From Bradyrhizobium erythrophlei (GTDB lineage Bacteria; Pseudomonadota; Alphaproteobacteria; Rhizobiales; Xanthobacteraceae), in contig NZ_LT670818.1 in assembly GCF_900129505.1 (NCBI RefSeq), positions 4,559,001 through 4,623,000 of the forward strand: a stretch of 64,000 nt of DNA, given 5' to 3'. This document shows positions 52,350 to 59,985 of this stretch, piece after piece. Within the stretch, counting starts at the first letter, position 1; the number at the start of each line of letters is the position of its first letter. Made by a program: the position numbers and the translations under genes. Below the pieces are notes generated by a model. The model saw only the letters and a list, made by a program, of their open reading frames with translations. It was not told the origin of the DNA and did no database searches.

Positions 52350-52371
52350 GCGAGGCCGCAAGCGGCCTCGC
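52350..52371. terminator. Hairpin terminator after the XRE regulator
   Basis: GCGAGGCCGC and GCGGCCTCGC form a 10-bp perfect inverted repeat with a two-base centre, ending four bases beyond the XRE stop codon on the minus strand. The stem is followed on that strand by ordinary sequence without a clear T tract. Confidence 0.6.
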
Positions 52372-52374
52372 GGT

Positions 52375-52770
52375 CTAGTCTTCGTTCGCGGCGATCGATT
52401 CCATCAAGGATACCAGCTGACGCTGGACGGTCTGATCCTTGATCTTGCTGTAGGCCCGCAGCAAACGCAGGCTGAAAGCGCTGTCGAGAAACAGCAGGCT
52501 TTCGACCTCGCGCGCCTTGCCGTCGCCGTCGTAGAAGAACGTGACGGGCACGTCGAGCGCGGTGGCGATTTGCTGAAGGCGGGCGGCGCCGACGCGGTTG
52601 ACACCCTTCTCGTATTTCTGGACCTGCTGGAAGCTGACGCCAAGCTTGTCGCCGAGCTCCGCCTGCGAGATCTTTTGTTCGACGCGCCGTAGCCGGATTC
52701 GCTTGCCCAGCTCAATGTCGGGTTTGCCGGCACTGCGTTGTTTCATCTTCTTTGCCGCTGATTTGTTCAT
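52375..52770 (-). CDS. XRE-family helix-turn-helix regulator
   Basis: This 131-residue protein has a Lys/Arg-rich N-terminus and a Cro/CI helix-turn-helix at about residues 22-80: GKRIRLRRVEQKISQAELGDKLGVSFQQVQKYEKGVNRVGAARLQQIATALDVP. The C-terminal ~50 residues (SAFSLRLLRAYSKIKDQTVQRQLVSLMESIA) resemble the tail of rhizobial SinR-like/PraR-type regulators. It begins seven bases after the LysR gene's stop, so the two regulators are probably co-transcribed. Confidence 0.88.
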   Translation of the reverse strand: MNKSAAKKMKQRSAGKPDIELGKRIRLRRVEQKISQAELGDKLGVSFQQVQKYEKGVNRVGAARLQQIATALDVPVTFFYDGDGKAREVESLLFLDSAFSLRLLRAYSKIKDQTVQRQLVSLMESIAANED

Positions 52771-52777
52771 TCTGGTT

Positions 52778-53824
52778 CTACCGTCCTTCGGTCGAAAAGT
52801 CCCCGAACTGATGGGTCAGGGATTCACCCTTATATACCGGTTTAAATTCCCGTGGATGGATGAATTCGTCTTTAAACCACGGGAATTTTGCAGGGTTAAA
52901 GGCTTCTATCAGCCAGTCGATCATGTGCCGTACCCGGGGAATCCGGCCGCTGCCGGGATGATAGGACAGCCAAATATCATACGGCCGGCGCAGTTCAACC
53001 TCAAGAGGTACTATCTTCCCGTCAAGCGCGCAGGCATAGGTCGGAAATACCCCGATTCCGGCGCCGTTGGCCACCGCCCAGTAATTGGCGCTGCTTACAT
53101 TCGTTCTCATCACCAGCAAATCCCGCTGGGAGTAGCCGGGAAACAGGCTCGCGAAAGCCTCCTTGGCGGCGGTCTGATCGGCGACCTGCATCACCAGCCG
53201 GTGCTTCACCAGTTCGTCCGGCGTCCGCGGGGCGCCGTGGGTTTCGAGGTATTTCTCGCTGGCAAAGAACATCAAATGCATCCGGCCGAGCCGGACGAGC
53301 TTGACGTCCAGCGCCTCCGGCCGCGACAGGTGAATCGCGATGTCGGCCTCGTGCCGCGACACGTCGGCCGAACGCATCGCGCAGTGCAGGTCGACCAGAA
53401 TGTTGGGGAAGGCCTGCTGGAATTCGACCAGGCGAGGGGCGAGCCAGAAGGTTCCAAGGCCTTCGGTAACGGCCACCCGGACTTCGCCCGAAAGCGTGTT
53501 GGCGACGGAATTGCCGGCGCGCAGCAGGTCGAACGACGCGGACTCCATGCGTTCGACGGCCGATACCACCAGCGAGCCTTCGTCGGTCAGGCGGGTGCCA
53601 TGGACGTCGCGCGTGAACAGGGTGGCGCCGATCTGCCGCTCGAAATCGTCGATTCGGCGGCGAACGACGTTGATGGACAGGTTGAGCCGTTCAGCGGCGG
53701 ACCGGAAACTCCCGCAACGGACCACTTCCAGGAAAATCCTGGCCGCGTCCCAATCGGTGAGACTGCCGAGAGCGGCTTTTCGGCGTTCCTCCTGAGGAAC
53801 GCCCCTTTCCAGTACCAGACGCAT
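52778..53824 (-). CDS. LysR-family transcriptional regulator
   Basis: The start at ATG 53824 (MRLVLERGVPQEE) gives 348 residues; an ATG 13 codons upstream is possible. The winged helix-turn-helix is DWDAARIFLEVVRCGSFRSAAERLNLSINVVRRRIDDFERQIGATLFTRDVHGTRLTDEG; the usual S-Q-x-A/S-V-S recognition helix is replaced by S-I-N-V-V-R. A LysR substrate domain follows. The C-terminus is longer than normal (KFPWFKDEFIHPREFKPVYKGESLTHQFGDFSTEGR). The gene is paired with an XRE regulator, an unusual partner. Confidence 0.85.
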   Translation of the reverse strand: MRLVLERGVPQEERRKAALGSLTDWDAARIFLEVVRCGSFRSAAERLNLSINVVRRRIDDFERQIGATLFTRDVHGTRLTDEGSLVVSAVERMESASFDLLRAGNSVANTLSGEVRVAVTEGLGTFWLAPRLVEFQQAFPNILVDLHCAMRSADVSRHEADIAIHLSRPEALDVKLVRLGRMHLMFFASEKYLETHGAPRTPDELVKHRLVMQVADQTAAKEAFASLFPGYSQRDLLVMRTNVSSANYWAVANGAGIGVFPTYACALDGKIVPLEVELRRPYDIWLSYHPGSGRIPRVRHMIDWLIEAFNPAKFPWFKDEFIHPREFKPVYKGESLTHQFGDFSTEGR

Positions 53825-53863
53825 ACACAGCCCTTTCCGCGCGCTAAACTTGGCAGAAGACAA

Positions 53864-54440
53864 GGGAAATCACAACCATGCCGGGTTCGGGGCAGCGGAT
53901 TTCGACATCTATTCTCACGGTCAGACCGGTTTCCCGGGAACGCGAGGGCGCGGCGGCCCTAAGACCATACCGTCGCCGGACAGGGGAGCTGCGTGCCTTC
54001 AATCGTAAGCTTGGGGATCTGCGCTAACGCAGCGAGCGTTCCGGTCGTCCTGTTTGCAAACACGCAGCAGGAAGATCCGGCGACGCCGCGCTCTTTTGTT
54101 ATTTCCAAACCCACGATTTCCAACCACCCTGTTTTCAAGACCGATGGTGCGCTGGACAGTTGCGGAAAGGTTCTGGATCCTTCGCGCGGAACCGAACGTC
54201 CGGTTGCCTTCATCCGCATCATCGGCGAGTCCGCGTTTTTCAAGCGCACGGCGCTCTCCGTCGGCTGGGCTGAGGATGTTGAGCCTTGTCATTTTGAGCC
54301 TTGTCATTTTGAGTCATGTCGCGACGAAATGAGGTTCAAACGGAACAGCCTATCGTGCTATTCTGGCTTCACCGGAATTTCAGCAGAAGCATTTGAAACA
54401 GACGATTTGATTGAACCGACTTTACCTCGCAAGCTGGGCT
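53864..54440. other. Gene-poor region with a 15-bp tandem repeat
   Basis: No gene is supported in this 577-base stretch. It contains a tandem repeat, GAGCCTTGTCATTTT at 54281-54295 and 54296-54310, followed by a degenerate third unit to 54320. A plus-strand frame of 156 residues (53993-54463) and a minus-strand frame of 96 residues (54249-53959) are open but compete with each other and match no known family. Confidence 0.45.
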
Positions 54441-54719
54441 ATGGAAGAAACACTGGTGGCTAATTCAGAAGAACGATTGCGTGTGATTCTCGCGACACTC
54501 GAGCAGTGCCGGGCGGGTCTGATCGACAGCTCCAACCGGGAAACCGCCCAGTTGGTGTCGGTGGCGATTCTCGAGCTTCGGATGAAGCTCAATCGGATTA
54601 CCGACCAGGAACTGAGGGCTTTGTGCGATGCGGTGGTGCAGGATGACACCGCCGCGGAACGGCTGCAGTACCCGAAACCGCCGCCACGTCGCCGCCCGCT
54701 GCTGAAACTGGTCAAGTAG
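54441..54719 (+). CDS. Small conserved-type hypothetical protein
   Basis: The ATG at 54441 (MEETLVANSEERLRV) gives 92 residues. The sequence is mostly helical (LRVILATLEQCRAGLIDSSN, LVSVAILELRMKLNRITDQELRALCDAVV) with a Pro/Arg-rich basic tail, PKPPPRRRPLLKLVK. It has no recognised domain, signal peptide or membrane segment. Coding character is supported by a regular amphipathic pattern and by typical codon use. Function unknown. Confidence 0.55.
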   Translation: MEETLVANSEERLRVILATLEQCRAGLIDSSNRETAQLVSVAILELRMKLNRITDQELRALCDAVVQDDTAAERLQYPKPPPRRRPLLKLVK

Positions 54720-54979
54720 CCGCGCGGTTCGGCTCCCGGCTCCCCCGGTTCCGCTCCCCTCACGATGGCGGCGAGGGGCAATGCCGCATTGTTGATCGGA
54801 AAAATCGCCGTCGGCGGCGGTGAAACCCTCCGCGCCGGCGCTGCTCGGTTGCGCATTCTCGGGCATCCGGTACATCAGACCGGGTCGGCCCGCGCTCCCG
54901 ACCAGTGTCCCACCCTTGCACCCCCAGGCCCGGCGATGGGTCCACTAGCCGCAAAATTGTCAACGATGGCGACGACTGC

Positions 54980-55714
54980 ATGATTCACGATGTCTCGATC
55001 CCCGCGGCGCTGATTGCCGGCCTGGTCAGCTTTCTGTCGCCCTGCGTGCTGCCGCTGGTGCCGCCGTATCTGATCTACCTCACGGGCGCGACCATCGAGC
55101 ACCTCGAGAATGAGGAGACGGTGTCGTCCTCACAGCGTGCGGTGATGATATCGGCTGCCATGTTCGTGCTCGGGTTTTCCACCGTGTTCGTGGCGCTCGG
55201 CGCCAGCGCCTCGCTGATCGGCGCCTTGATCCGCGCCTGGTCGGCGGAGCTTTCGATCGTCGCCGGCATCGTGATCATCGTCATGGGCCTGCACTTCCTC
55301 GGGTTGACGCGGATCGGCTTTTTGATGCGGGAAGGGCGGTTGCCGATTCCAAAGCCGATGGGATTGTGGGGCGCCTATGTGATGGGGCTGGCGTTCGCGT
55401 TCGGCTGGACGCCCTGCATCGGCCCGATCCTCGCCGCCATCCTGTCGGTGGCCGCCGCCGAGGCGACGGTGACAAAAGGCGCCGGCCTGCTCGCGGTGTA
55501 TTCCGCGGGTCTCGGCATCCCCTTTCTGATCGCGGCGCTGATGGTCGAACGGTTCTCCGCGCTGTTCTCGCGCATGAAGCGGCATCTCGCCAGTGTCGAG
55601 CGGGCGATGGGCGTGCTGATGGTGCTGACCGGCATCGCCTTTCTGACCGGCGCAATCTCCTCCGTCAGCATCTGGCTGCTGGAGGCGTTTCCGGGCCTGC
55701 AGAATTTCGGCTGA
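54980..55714 (+). CDS. ccdA: CcdA-type cytochrome c biogenesis / thiol-disulfide transport protein
   Basis: The ATG at 54980 gives 244 residues with about six membrane segments. The redox cysteines lie in FLSPCVLPLVPPYL and AFGWTPCIGPILAAIL, the CcdA/DsbD-TM arrangement. CcdA carries reducing equivalents across the inner membrane to apocytochrome c thiols. This fits a genome that encodes c-type cytochromes, including the haem-c protein at 327-2492. It is convergent with the HWE kinase gene (two bases between stops). The 260 bases upstream contain no recognised gene. Confidence 0.88.
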   Translation: MIHDVSIPAALIAGLVSFLSPCVLPLVPPYLIYLTGATIEHLENEETVSSSQRAVMISAAMFVLGFSTVFVALGASASLIGALIRAWSAELSIVAGIVIIVMGLHFLGLTRIGFLMREGRLPIPKPMGLWGAYVMGLAFAFGWTPCIGPILAAILSVAAAEATVTKGAGLLAVYSAGLGIPFLIAALMVERFSALFSRMKRHLASVERAMGVLMVLTGIAFLTGAISSVSIWLLEAFPGLQNFG

Positions 55715-55716
55715 GG

Positions 55717-57225
55717 TTAGCCTTCATCCTCGAGCGAGCAGATCACCGTACAGACCACGCCGCGCGGCAGAAAGTCGATGGTGGCTTCGCCGCCGAGCTG
55801 GTCACGGGCGCTGCGTTCGATCAGGCGCGAACCGAAACCGCGCTGTACCGGCGCCGTGACGATGGGACCGCCGGACTCGACCCAGACCAGCCGCAGTTTC
55901 GGTTTGCCGTTCTCGGTAACGGCTTTCCAGTCGAGCCGGACAGTCCCGGTGTCGTTCGACAGCGCGCCATATTTGGCGGCATTGGTGGCGATCTCGTGGA
56001 TGATCATCGACAGCACGACTGAAAGCCGCGGCGACAGCGGAACCCTCGGCCCGGACACGCGCACCCGTTCCGGGCTGTTGAGCACGTAAGGCTGCAGGAC
56101 GCGGCCGACCAGATCCTGCAAATCCGAGCCCTGCCATTTCTGCTTGCTCAGTAGATTGTGCGCTTCCGCCAGTGCGCCGAGCCGGCCCTCGAATGTCTGG
56201 CGCTCGGTCTTGCTCGCGCCGCGGAACGTCTGCGTGGCGATCGACTGCAGGATGGCCAGCGTGTTCTTGACGCGATGGTTGAGTTCCTCGATCAGCAGGT
56301 CGTGCAGCATCTCGCCGCGGGCGATCGTGGTTGCCATCCGCACCGCAAACGCAAGCCCGGTCAGCAGCAGCGCGCCGCCGATCACGCTGGTGATCGCGAG
56401 CTTGCGCCACAATGGGCCGACCAGCGAGCCTTCCGCGATGCCGGCGGCGACCGTCCAGCCGGTGAGCGAGGATCGTACAAAACTCGTGATCAGCGGCTCG
56501 TCTTCCAGCGACACCGTCTGCAGGGTTGCCTCGGGCGTGCGAAAAATCTCGGCATACAGTGACGGCGAGGCGCGCTTGCCGATCGACGCCTGTGGGTTCG
56601 GCGCCCGCGCAAAATTGATGCCTTCGCGATCAAAGATCGAGATCGTCCAATCCTTGCCCGGGCGCTGTGTGTTGATGATGCCCTGGAAAACCTCGACCGG
56701 CGGGCTGAACGAGATGTCATAGACGACCTCGCCGTCGCGAAACACCGGGACCTCGACCGTCACGATTGGTTGCTTCTTCACCGCACCGGTGAACAGGTTC
56801 GAGTACTGCAGGTGTCTTGTCGCGAAGACTTTCTCCACGATGGCGCGGTTGTTCCGCGGTGGCAGGCTTGCGGTATCCGGGCTGACAGAGGAGAACAACT
56901 GGCGGCCTTCGCGGTCCGCCACCAGCACGACGCCACCGTCGCGGTACTGGTCAAGAAAGCCTTGGGCGATGCCGCGGAATCCCTCGAAATCGCCGTCCCG
57001 CAGCGGCTTGGTCAGCGCCAGCACCTGCAATGCACCCGTCATGCGCTGCATCTCGGCATCGAGCACCAGGCGGATGCTGCGTACGGTCTCGAGGACGCGC
57101 TGGGAAGCGTCCTTGCGGTCCTGCTCGTAGTCGTTGAAGACGAGCACGGTCGCGAAGACAATCAGTGGCAGGGTGGTCCCGGCGACCAGAAGGGCAAGGC
57201 GCACTGGTAGGGAGGGTTTTGGCAC
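55717..57225 (-). CDS. HWE-family sensor histidine kinase with periplasmic Cache domain
   Basis: This 502-residue protein has a membrane helix at about residues 7-27, a periplasmic dCache-like region (about 35-275), a second helix (about 283-303), and an HWE kinase core. The phospho-site is IEELNHRVKNTLAILQSIA, with the diagnostic HEIATNAAKYGALS and the W-x-E motif in LVWVESGGP. HWE kinases are common in alphaproteobacteria and usually signal to receiver or general-stress (PhyR) partners. No cognate regulator is adjacent. The ligand is unknown. Confidence 0.9.
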   Translation of the reverse strand: MPKPSLPVRLALLVAGTTLPLIVFATVLVFNDYEQDRKDASQRVLETVRSIRLVLDAEMQRMTGALQVLALTKPLRDGDFEGFRGIAQGFLDQYRDGGVVLVADREGRQLFSSVSPDTASLPPRNNRAIVEKVFATRHLQYSNLFTGAVKKQPIVTVEVPVFRDGEVVYDISFSPPVEVFQGIINTQRPGKDWTISIFDREGINFARAPNPQASIGKRASPSLYAEIFRTPEATLQTVSLEDEPLITSFVRSSLTGWTVAAGIAEGSLVGPLWRKLAITSVIGGALLLTGLAFAVRMATTIARGEMLHDLLIEELNHRVKNTLAILQSIATQTFRGASKTERQTFEGRLGALAEAHNLLSKQKWQGSDLQDLVGRVLQPYVLNSPERVRVSGPRVPLSPRLSVVLSMIIHEIATNAAKYGALSNDTGTVRLDWKAVTENGKPKLRLVWVESGGPIVTAPVQRGFGSRLIERSARDQLGGEATIDFLPRGVVCTVICSLEDEG

Positions 57226-57354
57226 GCGGTTCCTGTGTCACTGCCTTCGGCGCGAGGAGAGTGCCGAATGCTCGCGAGCATAGGAGAGCCTCCCACATCC
57301 GCCAAGGATTTTGGCCGCGTCAGCCGGTTCCAGCTTCGCGAGTGCTACAGGTCC

Positions 57355-58629
57355 CTAGATGTTGCTGTCGGTGATCGCAGCGTAAACCATGGTGCGCAGT
57401 TCTCGCCGTATCGGGTACGCGCTCGACGGCAGCACCTGGGTCATGAAAATGGCGATCAGTTCTTCCGCGGGATCGATCCAGAACGACGTGGTGGCCGCAC
57501 CGCCCCAGGAATATTCGCCGGCACTGCCGGGGATCAGCGTCTGGGCGGGGTTCATGGTGACGGAGAAGCCGAGACCGAAGCCGATGCCGTTATAGGTCGC
57601 CTCGGAGAACAGCGACCGCGACATCGCCGGCAGGTCGCGTCCGCCGGGCAGGTGGTTTGACGTCATCAAGGCCAGCGTCTTCGGGCCGATCAGCCTGACG
57701 CCGTCGAGTTCGCCGCCATTGAGCAGCGCGCGGCAGAAGGTAAGATAATCGGCCGTGGTCGAACACAGGCCGCCGCCGCCGGAAATGAACGAGGGCGACT
57801 TCAAGTACGAACTCGTGGTCGGGTCGTCCTGCAGCGTCAGGTCGCCCTTGCGGTCGGTGACATGGAACGTCATGCCGCCTTTCGGATCGGCCGAGTAGCA
57901 GGCCGCGAAACGATGCACCTTGTCGGCCGGCACGAAGAAGCCGGTGTCCCTCATGCCCAGCGGATCGAAGATCCGTTCCTTGAGAAATTGCTCGAACGGC
58001 ATGCCGCTGATCTTGCCGATGAGATAGCCGATCACGTCGGTCGAAACCGAATAATTCCAGGCCTCGCCGGGCGAAAACTCCAGCGGAATTTTGGCGAGTC
58101 CATCGACCATCGATTGCAGCGTGCCGGATGTGACGACCTCGCCGATCTTCAGTTCGCGGTAGGCGGCGTCGACGTTGGAGCGCTGCTGGAAACCGTAGGT
58201 CAGGCCGGAGGTGTGCCGCAACAGGTCCACGATCAGCATCGGCCGCGATGGCGGTCTGGTCAGGAACGCCGGCGCGGTGCCGGCCTGAAACACGCCGAGG
58301 TTCTTCCATTCCGGGATATATTTGTGGACGGGCTCGTCGAGCGCGACGCGGCCTTCCTCGAACAGCATCATGAAGGCCGCGCTCGTGATCGGCTTGGTCA
58401 TAGAATAGATGCGGAAGATCGTGTCGTCCTTCATCGGCGCCTTGCGCTCGATATCGGCAAAGCCCTGCACCGCGGAATGGACCACCTTGCCGCGGCGATA
58501 GACCAGGAGCTGGGCTCCCGGAAAGCGGCCGGCGTCGACGTAGCGGTTCTTGATATGGGCCTCGAGGCGGTCGAAGGCTTGCTTGGACATGCCGGCGGAT
58601 TCGGGCGAGGCGGGGGTCGGGGCTAACAT
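57355..58629 (-). CDS. Serine hydrolase of the beta-lactamase (class C/EstB) family
   Basis: The ATG at 58629 (MLAPTPASPESAGMSKQ) gives 424 residues. The S-x-x-K nucleophile is Ser76-Met-Thr-Lys79 in FRIYSMTKPITSAAF. The Tyr of the Y-x-N-like element is in WNYSVSTDVIGYL (Asn replaced by Val, as in esterases), and a His/Lys-Gly-like element near GEYSWGGAATTSFWID completes the fold. No signal peptide is visible. These features favour a cytoplasmic esterase or transesterase rather than a secreted antibiotic-degrading enzyme. It is divergent from the dioxygenase gene across about 140 bases. Confidence 0.85.
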   Translation of the reverse strand: MLAPTPASPESAGMSKQAFDRLEAHIKNRYVDAGRFPGAQLLVYRRGKVVHSAVQGFADIERKAPMKDDTIFRIYSMTKPITSAAFMMLFEEGRVALDEPVHKYIPEWKNLGVFQAGTAPAFLTRPPSRPMLIVDLLRHTSGLTYGFQQRSNVDAAYRELKIGEVVTSGTLQSMVDGLAKIPLEFSPGEAWNYSVSTDVIGYLIGKISGMPFEQFLKERIFDPLGMRDTGFFVPADKVHRFAACYSADPKGGMTFHVTDRKGDLTLQDDPTTSSYLKSPSFISGGGGLCSTTADYLTFCRALLNGGELDGVRLIGPKTLALMTSNHLPGGRDLPAMSRSLFSEATYNGIGFGLGFSVTMNPAQTLIPGSAGEYSWGGAATTSFWIDPAEELIAIFMTQVLPSSAYPIRRELRTMVYAAITDSNI

Positions 58630-58768
58630 CGGCACATCTCCGGAGGCTTTCGGGGGCGATCCTTGATAGCCGAAAAGTGTGCAGGATTCCAATCACCGCC
58701 TGCTTACCCTGGCCCGGCCGCCGGTGTAGGCTTGCCGCGCAATCGCGTGAACCCGCAGGGACCCTGGC

Positions 58769-59680
58769 ATGCCCCAATTCAACGACACCGAACTGACCGC
58801 CGCCGTCGTCAAGAGCTTCGAGGAGACGCCCGATCCGCGTGTCAAATTCCTGATGGAAGAGCTGGTGAAGGCGCTGCACGGCTTCGTCCGCAAAACCGAT
58901 CTCAGTTTCGACGAATGGGCTTATGCGATCGATTTCCTGACCCGCGTCGGGCAGAAGTGCTCGGCAAGCCGGCAGGAATTCATCCTGCTGTCGGACGTGC
59001 TCGGGGTTTCGATGCTGGTCGATGCCGTCAACCACAGGGAGCGCGAGGGCGCGACCGAAACCACGGTGCTCGGTCCGTTTTATGTCGGCGAGCACAAGCC
59101 GATGCCGCACGGCACCGACATCTCCGCGAACCTGACCGGCGAGCGGATGTTCGTGCAGAGCCGAGTCACCGACCTCAAGGGCAAGCCGCTGGCCGGCGTC
59201 GCCGTCGACGTCTGGCACGCCGATGATGACGGCTATTACGACTCGCAGCGGCCGGATTACGAGACCGCAGGTCCGTCATCCCGGGCACGCTTTATCACCG
59301 ACGCCGACGGCCGGTTCTTCTTTCGCACCATCCTGCCCTGCAGCTATCCGATCCCGACCGACGGCCCGGTCGGGCAGATGATCCTGCAGACGCGGCGCCA
59401 CCCGAACCGGCCGGCGCATATTCATTTCCTGGTCGATGCGCCCGGCCATGAGCCGCTGGTCACCCATGTCTTCATCGAGGGTGACAAATATCTCGATTCC
59501 GACGTGGTGTTCGGGGTCAAGAACGACCTGGTTTCCAGGGTCGAGAAACGCACCGATCAGGTGATGCCCGACGGCAAGTCGGCGGAGGCGCCCTGGCATT
59601 TGATGACCTACGAATTCCGCATGAAACCGGGCCAGGGCGCCGCGCCGAAGCCGATGATGGCGGCGACCGAAGACGCCTGA
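58769..59680 (+). CDS. Intradiol ring-cleavage dioxygenase (catechol/hydroxyquinol 1,2-dioxygenase type)
   Basis: This 303-residue protein has an N-terminal helical dimerisation domain (residues 1-95) and the catalytic beta sandwich. Fe(III) ligands are recognisable: Tyr in DDGYYDSQRPDY and the H-x-H pair in NRPAHIHFLV, with the expected substrate loop GPFYVGEHKPMPHGTDIS. The family cleaves catechols or hydroxyquinol between the hydroxyls. The length and GPFYV segment resemble hydroxyquinol 1,2-dioxygenases. No maleylacetate reductase is adjacent in this window, so the pathway is not complete here. Confidence 0.88.
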   Translation: MPQFNDTELTAAVVKSFEETPDPRVKFLMEELVKALHGFVRKTDLSFDEWAYAIDFLTRVGQKCSASRQEFILLSDVLGVSMLVDAVNHREREGATETTVLGPFYVGEHKPMPHGTDISANLTGERMFVQSRVTDLKGKPLAGVAVDVWHADDDGYYDSQRPDYETAGPSSRARFITDADGRFFFRTILPCSYPIPTDGPVGQMILQTRRHPNRPAHIHFLVDAPGHEPLVTHVFIEGDKYLDSDVVFGVKNDLVSRVEKRTDQVMPDGKSAEAPWHLMTYEFRMKPGQGAAPKPMMAATEDA

Positions 59681-59711
59681 AAAATCGCGGCCGAAAACGC
59701 CTGCTCAATTT

Positions 59712-59726
59712 TTGTGCGCCGCACAA
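59712..59726. promoter_or_regulatory. Perfect palindrome upstream of narK
   Basis: TTGTGCG-C-CGCACAA is a perfect 7-1-7 inverted repeat, about 120 bases upstream of the sigma-54-like promoter, a typical distance for an enhancer-binding activator. It does not match the NtrC consensus (TGCAC-N7-GTGCA has the half-sites in the other order). The cognate protein is unknown. Confidence 0.4.
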
Positions 59727-59831
59727 GAAATGAGCGAATCGCAAATTTTCAATGCGTTGGGCGGGCGGCGGGCGATCCAAGCTCATCCGATAATTCATTG
59801 TAATATAAATAGTTTTTTTAGCGCGGCGGCT

Positions 59832-59847
59832 TGGCACGAAGCTTGAA
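59832..59847 (+). promoter_or_regulatory. Candidate sigma-54 promoter for narK
   Basis: TGGCACG-AAGC-TTGAA fits the RpoN -24/-12 consensus (TGGCACG-N4-TTGCA) with the correct spacing and one mismatch at the -12 GC. It lies 154 bases upstream of the narK start. RpoN/NtrC control of nitrate assimilation in B. diazoefficiens is established, which supports the call. Confidence 0.55.
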
Positions 59848-59915
59848 AGGCTTCTGCCGACGCCATCGTTGCCGTCCTTCGAAAACCAATCATCCGAATT
59901 TGTGACACCGCCGAA

Positions 59916-59930
59916 CCGGGGCCTCCCCGG
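59916..59930 (+). other. Leader hairpin upstream of narK
   Basis: CCGGGG-CCT-CCCCGG is a perfect 6-bp stem with a three-base loop within the predicted 128-base leader between the sigma-54-like promoter and the start codon. Assimilatory nitrate leaders are often controlled by the NasT antiterminator acting on leader hairpins. No T tract follows this one, so a terminator role is unproven. Confidence 0.4.
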
Positions 59931-59985
59931 AGCGCGCCGCTGTGTCTCCGAGCGATCCTGATGACAGTTGAAAGGAAACATCTTA

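Noticed and set aside
53993..54463. Possible 156-residue protein
   Set aside because: No family similarity, contains the tandem 15-bp repeat, lacks a convincing ribosome site and competes with an equally weak frame on the other strand.
59712..59726. NtrC-binding site reading of the palindrome before narK
   Set aside because: NtrC sites have GCAC and GTGC half-sites in the opposite order with a longer spacer; this sequence does not fit.
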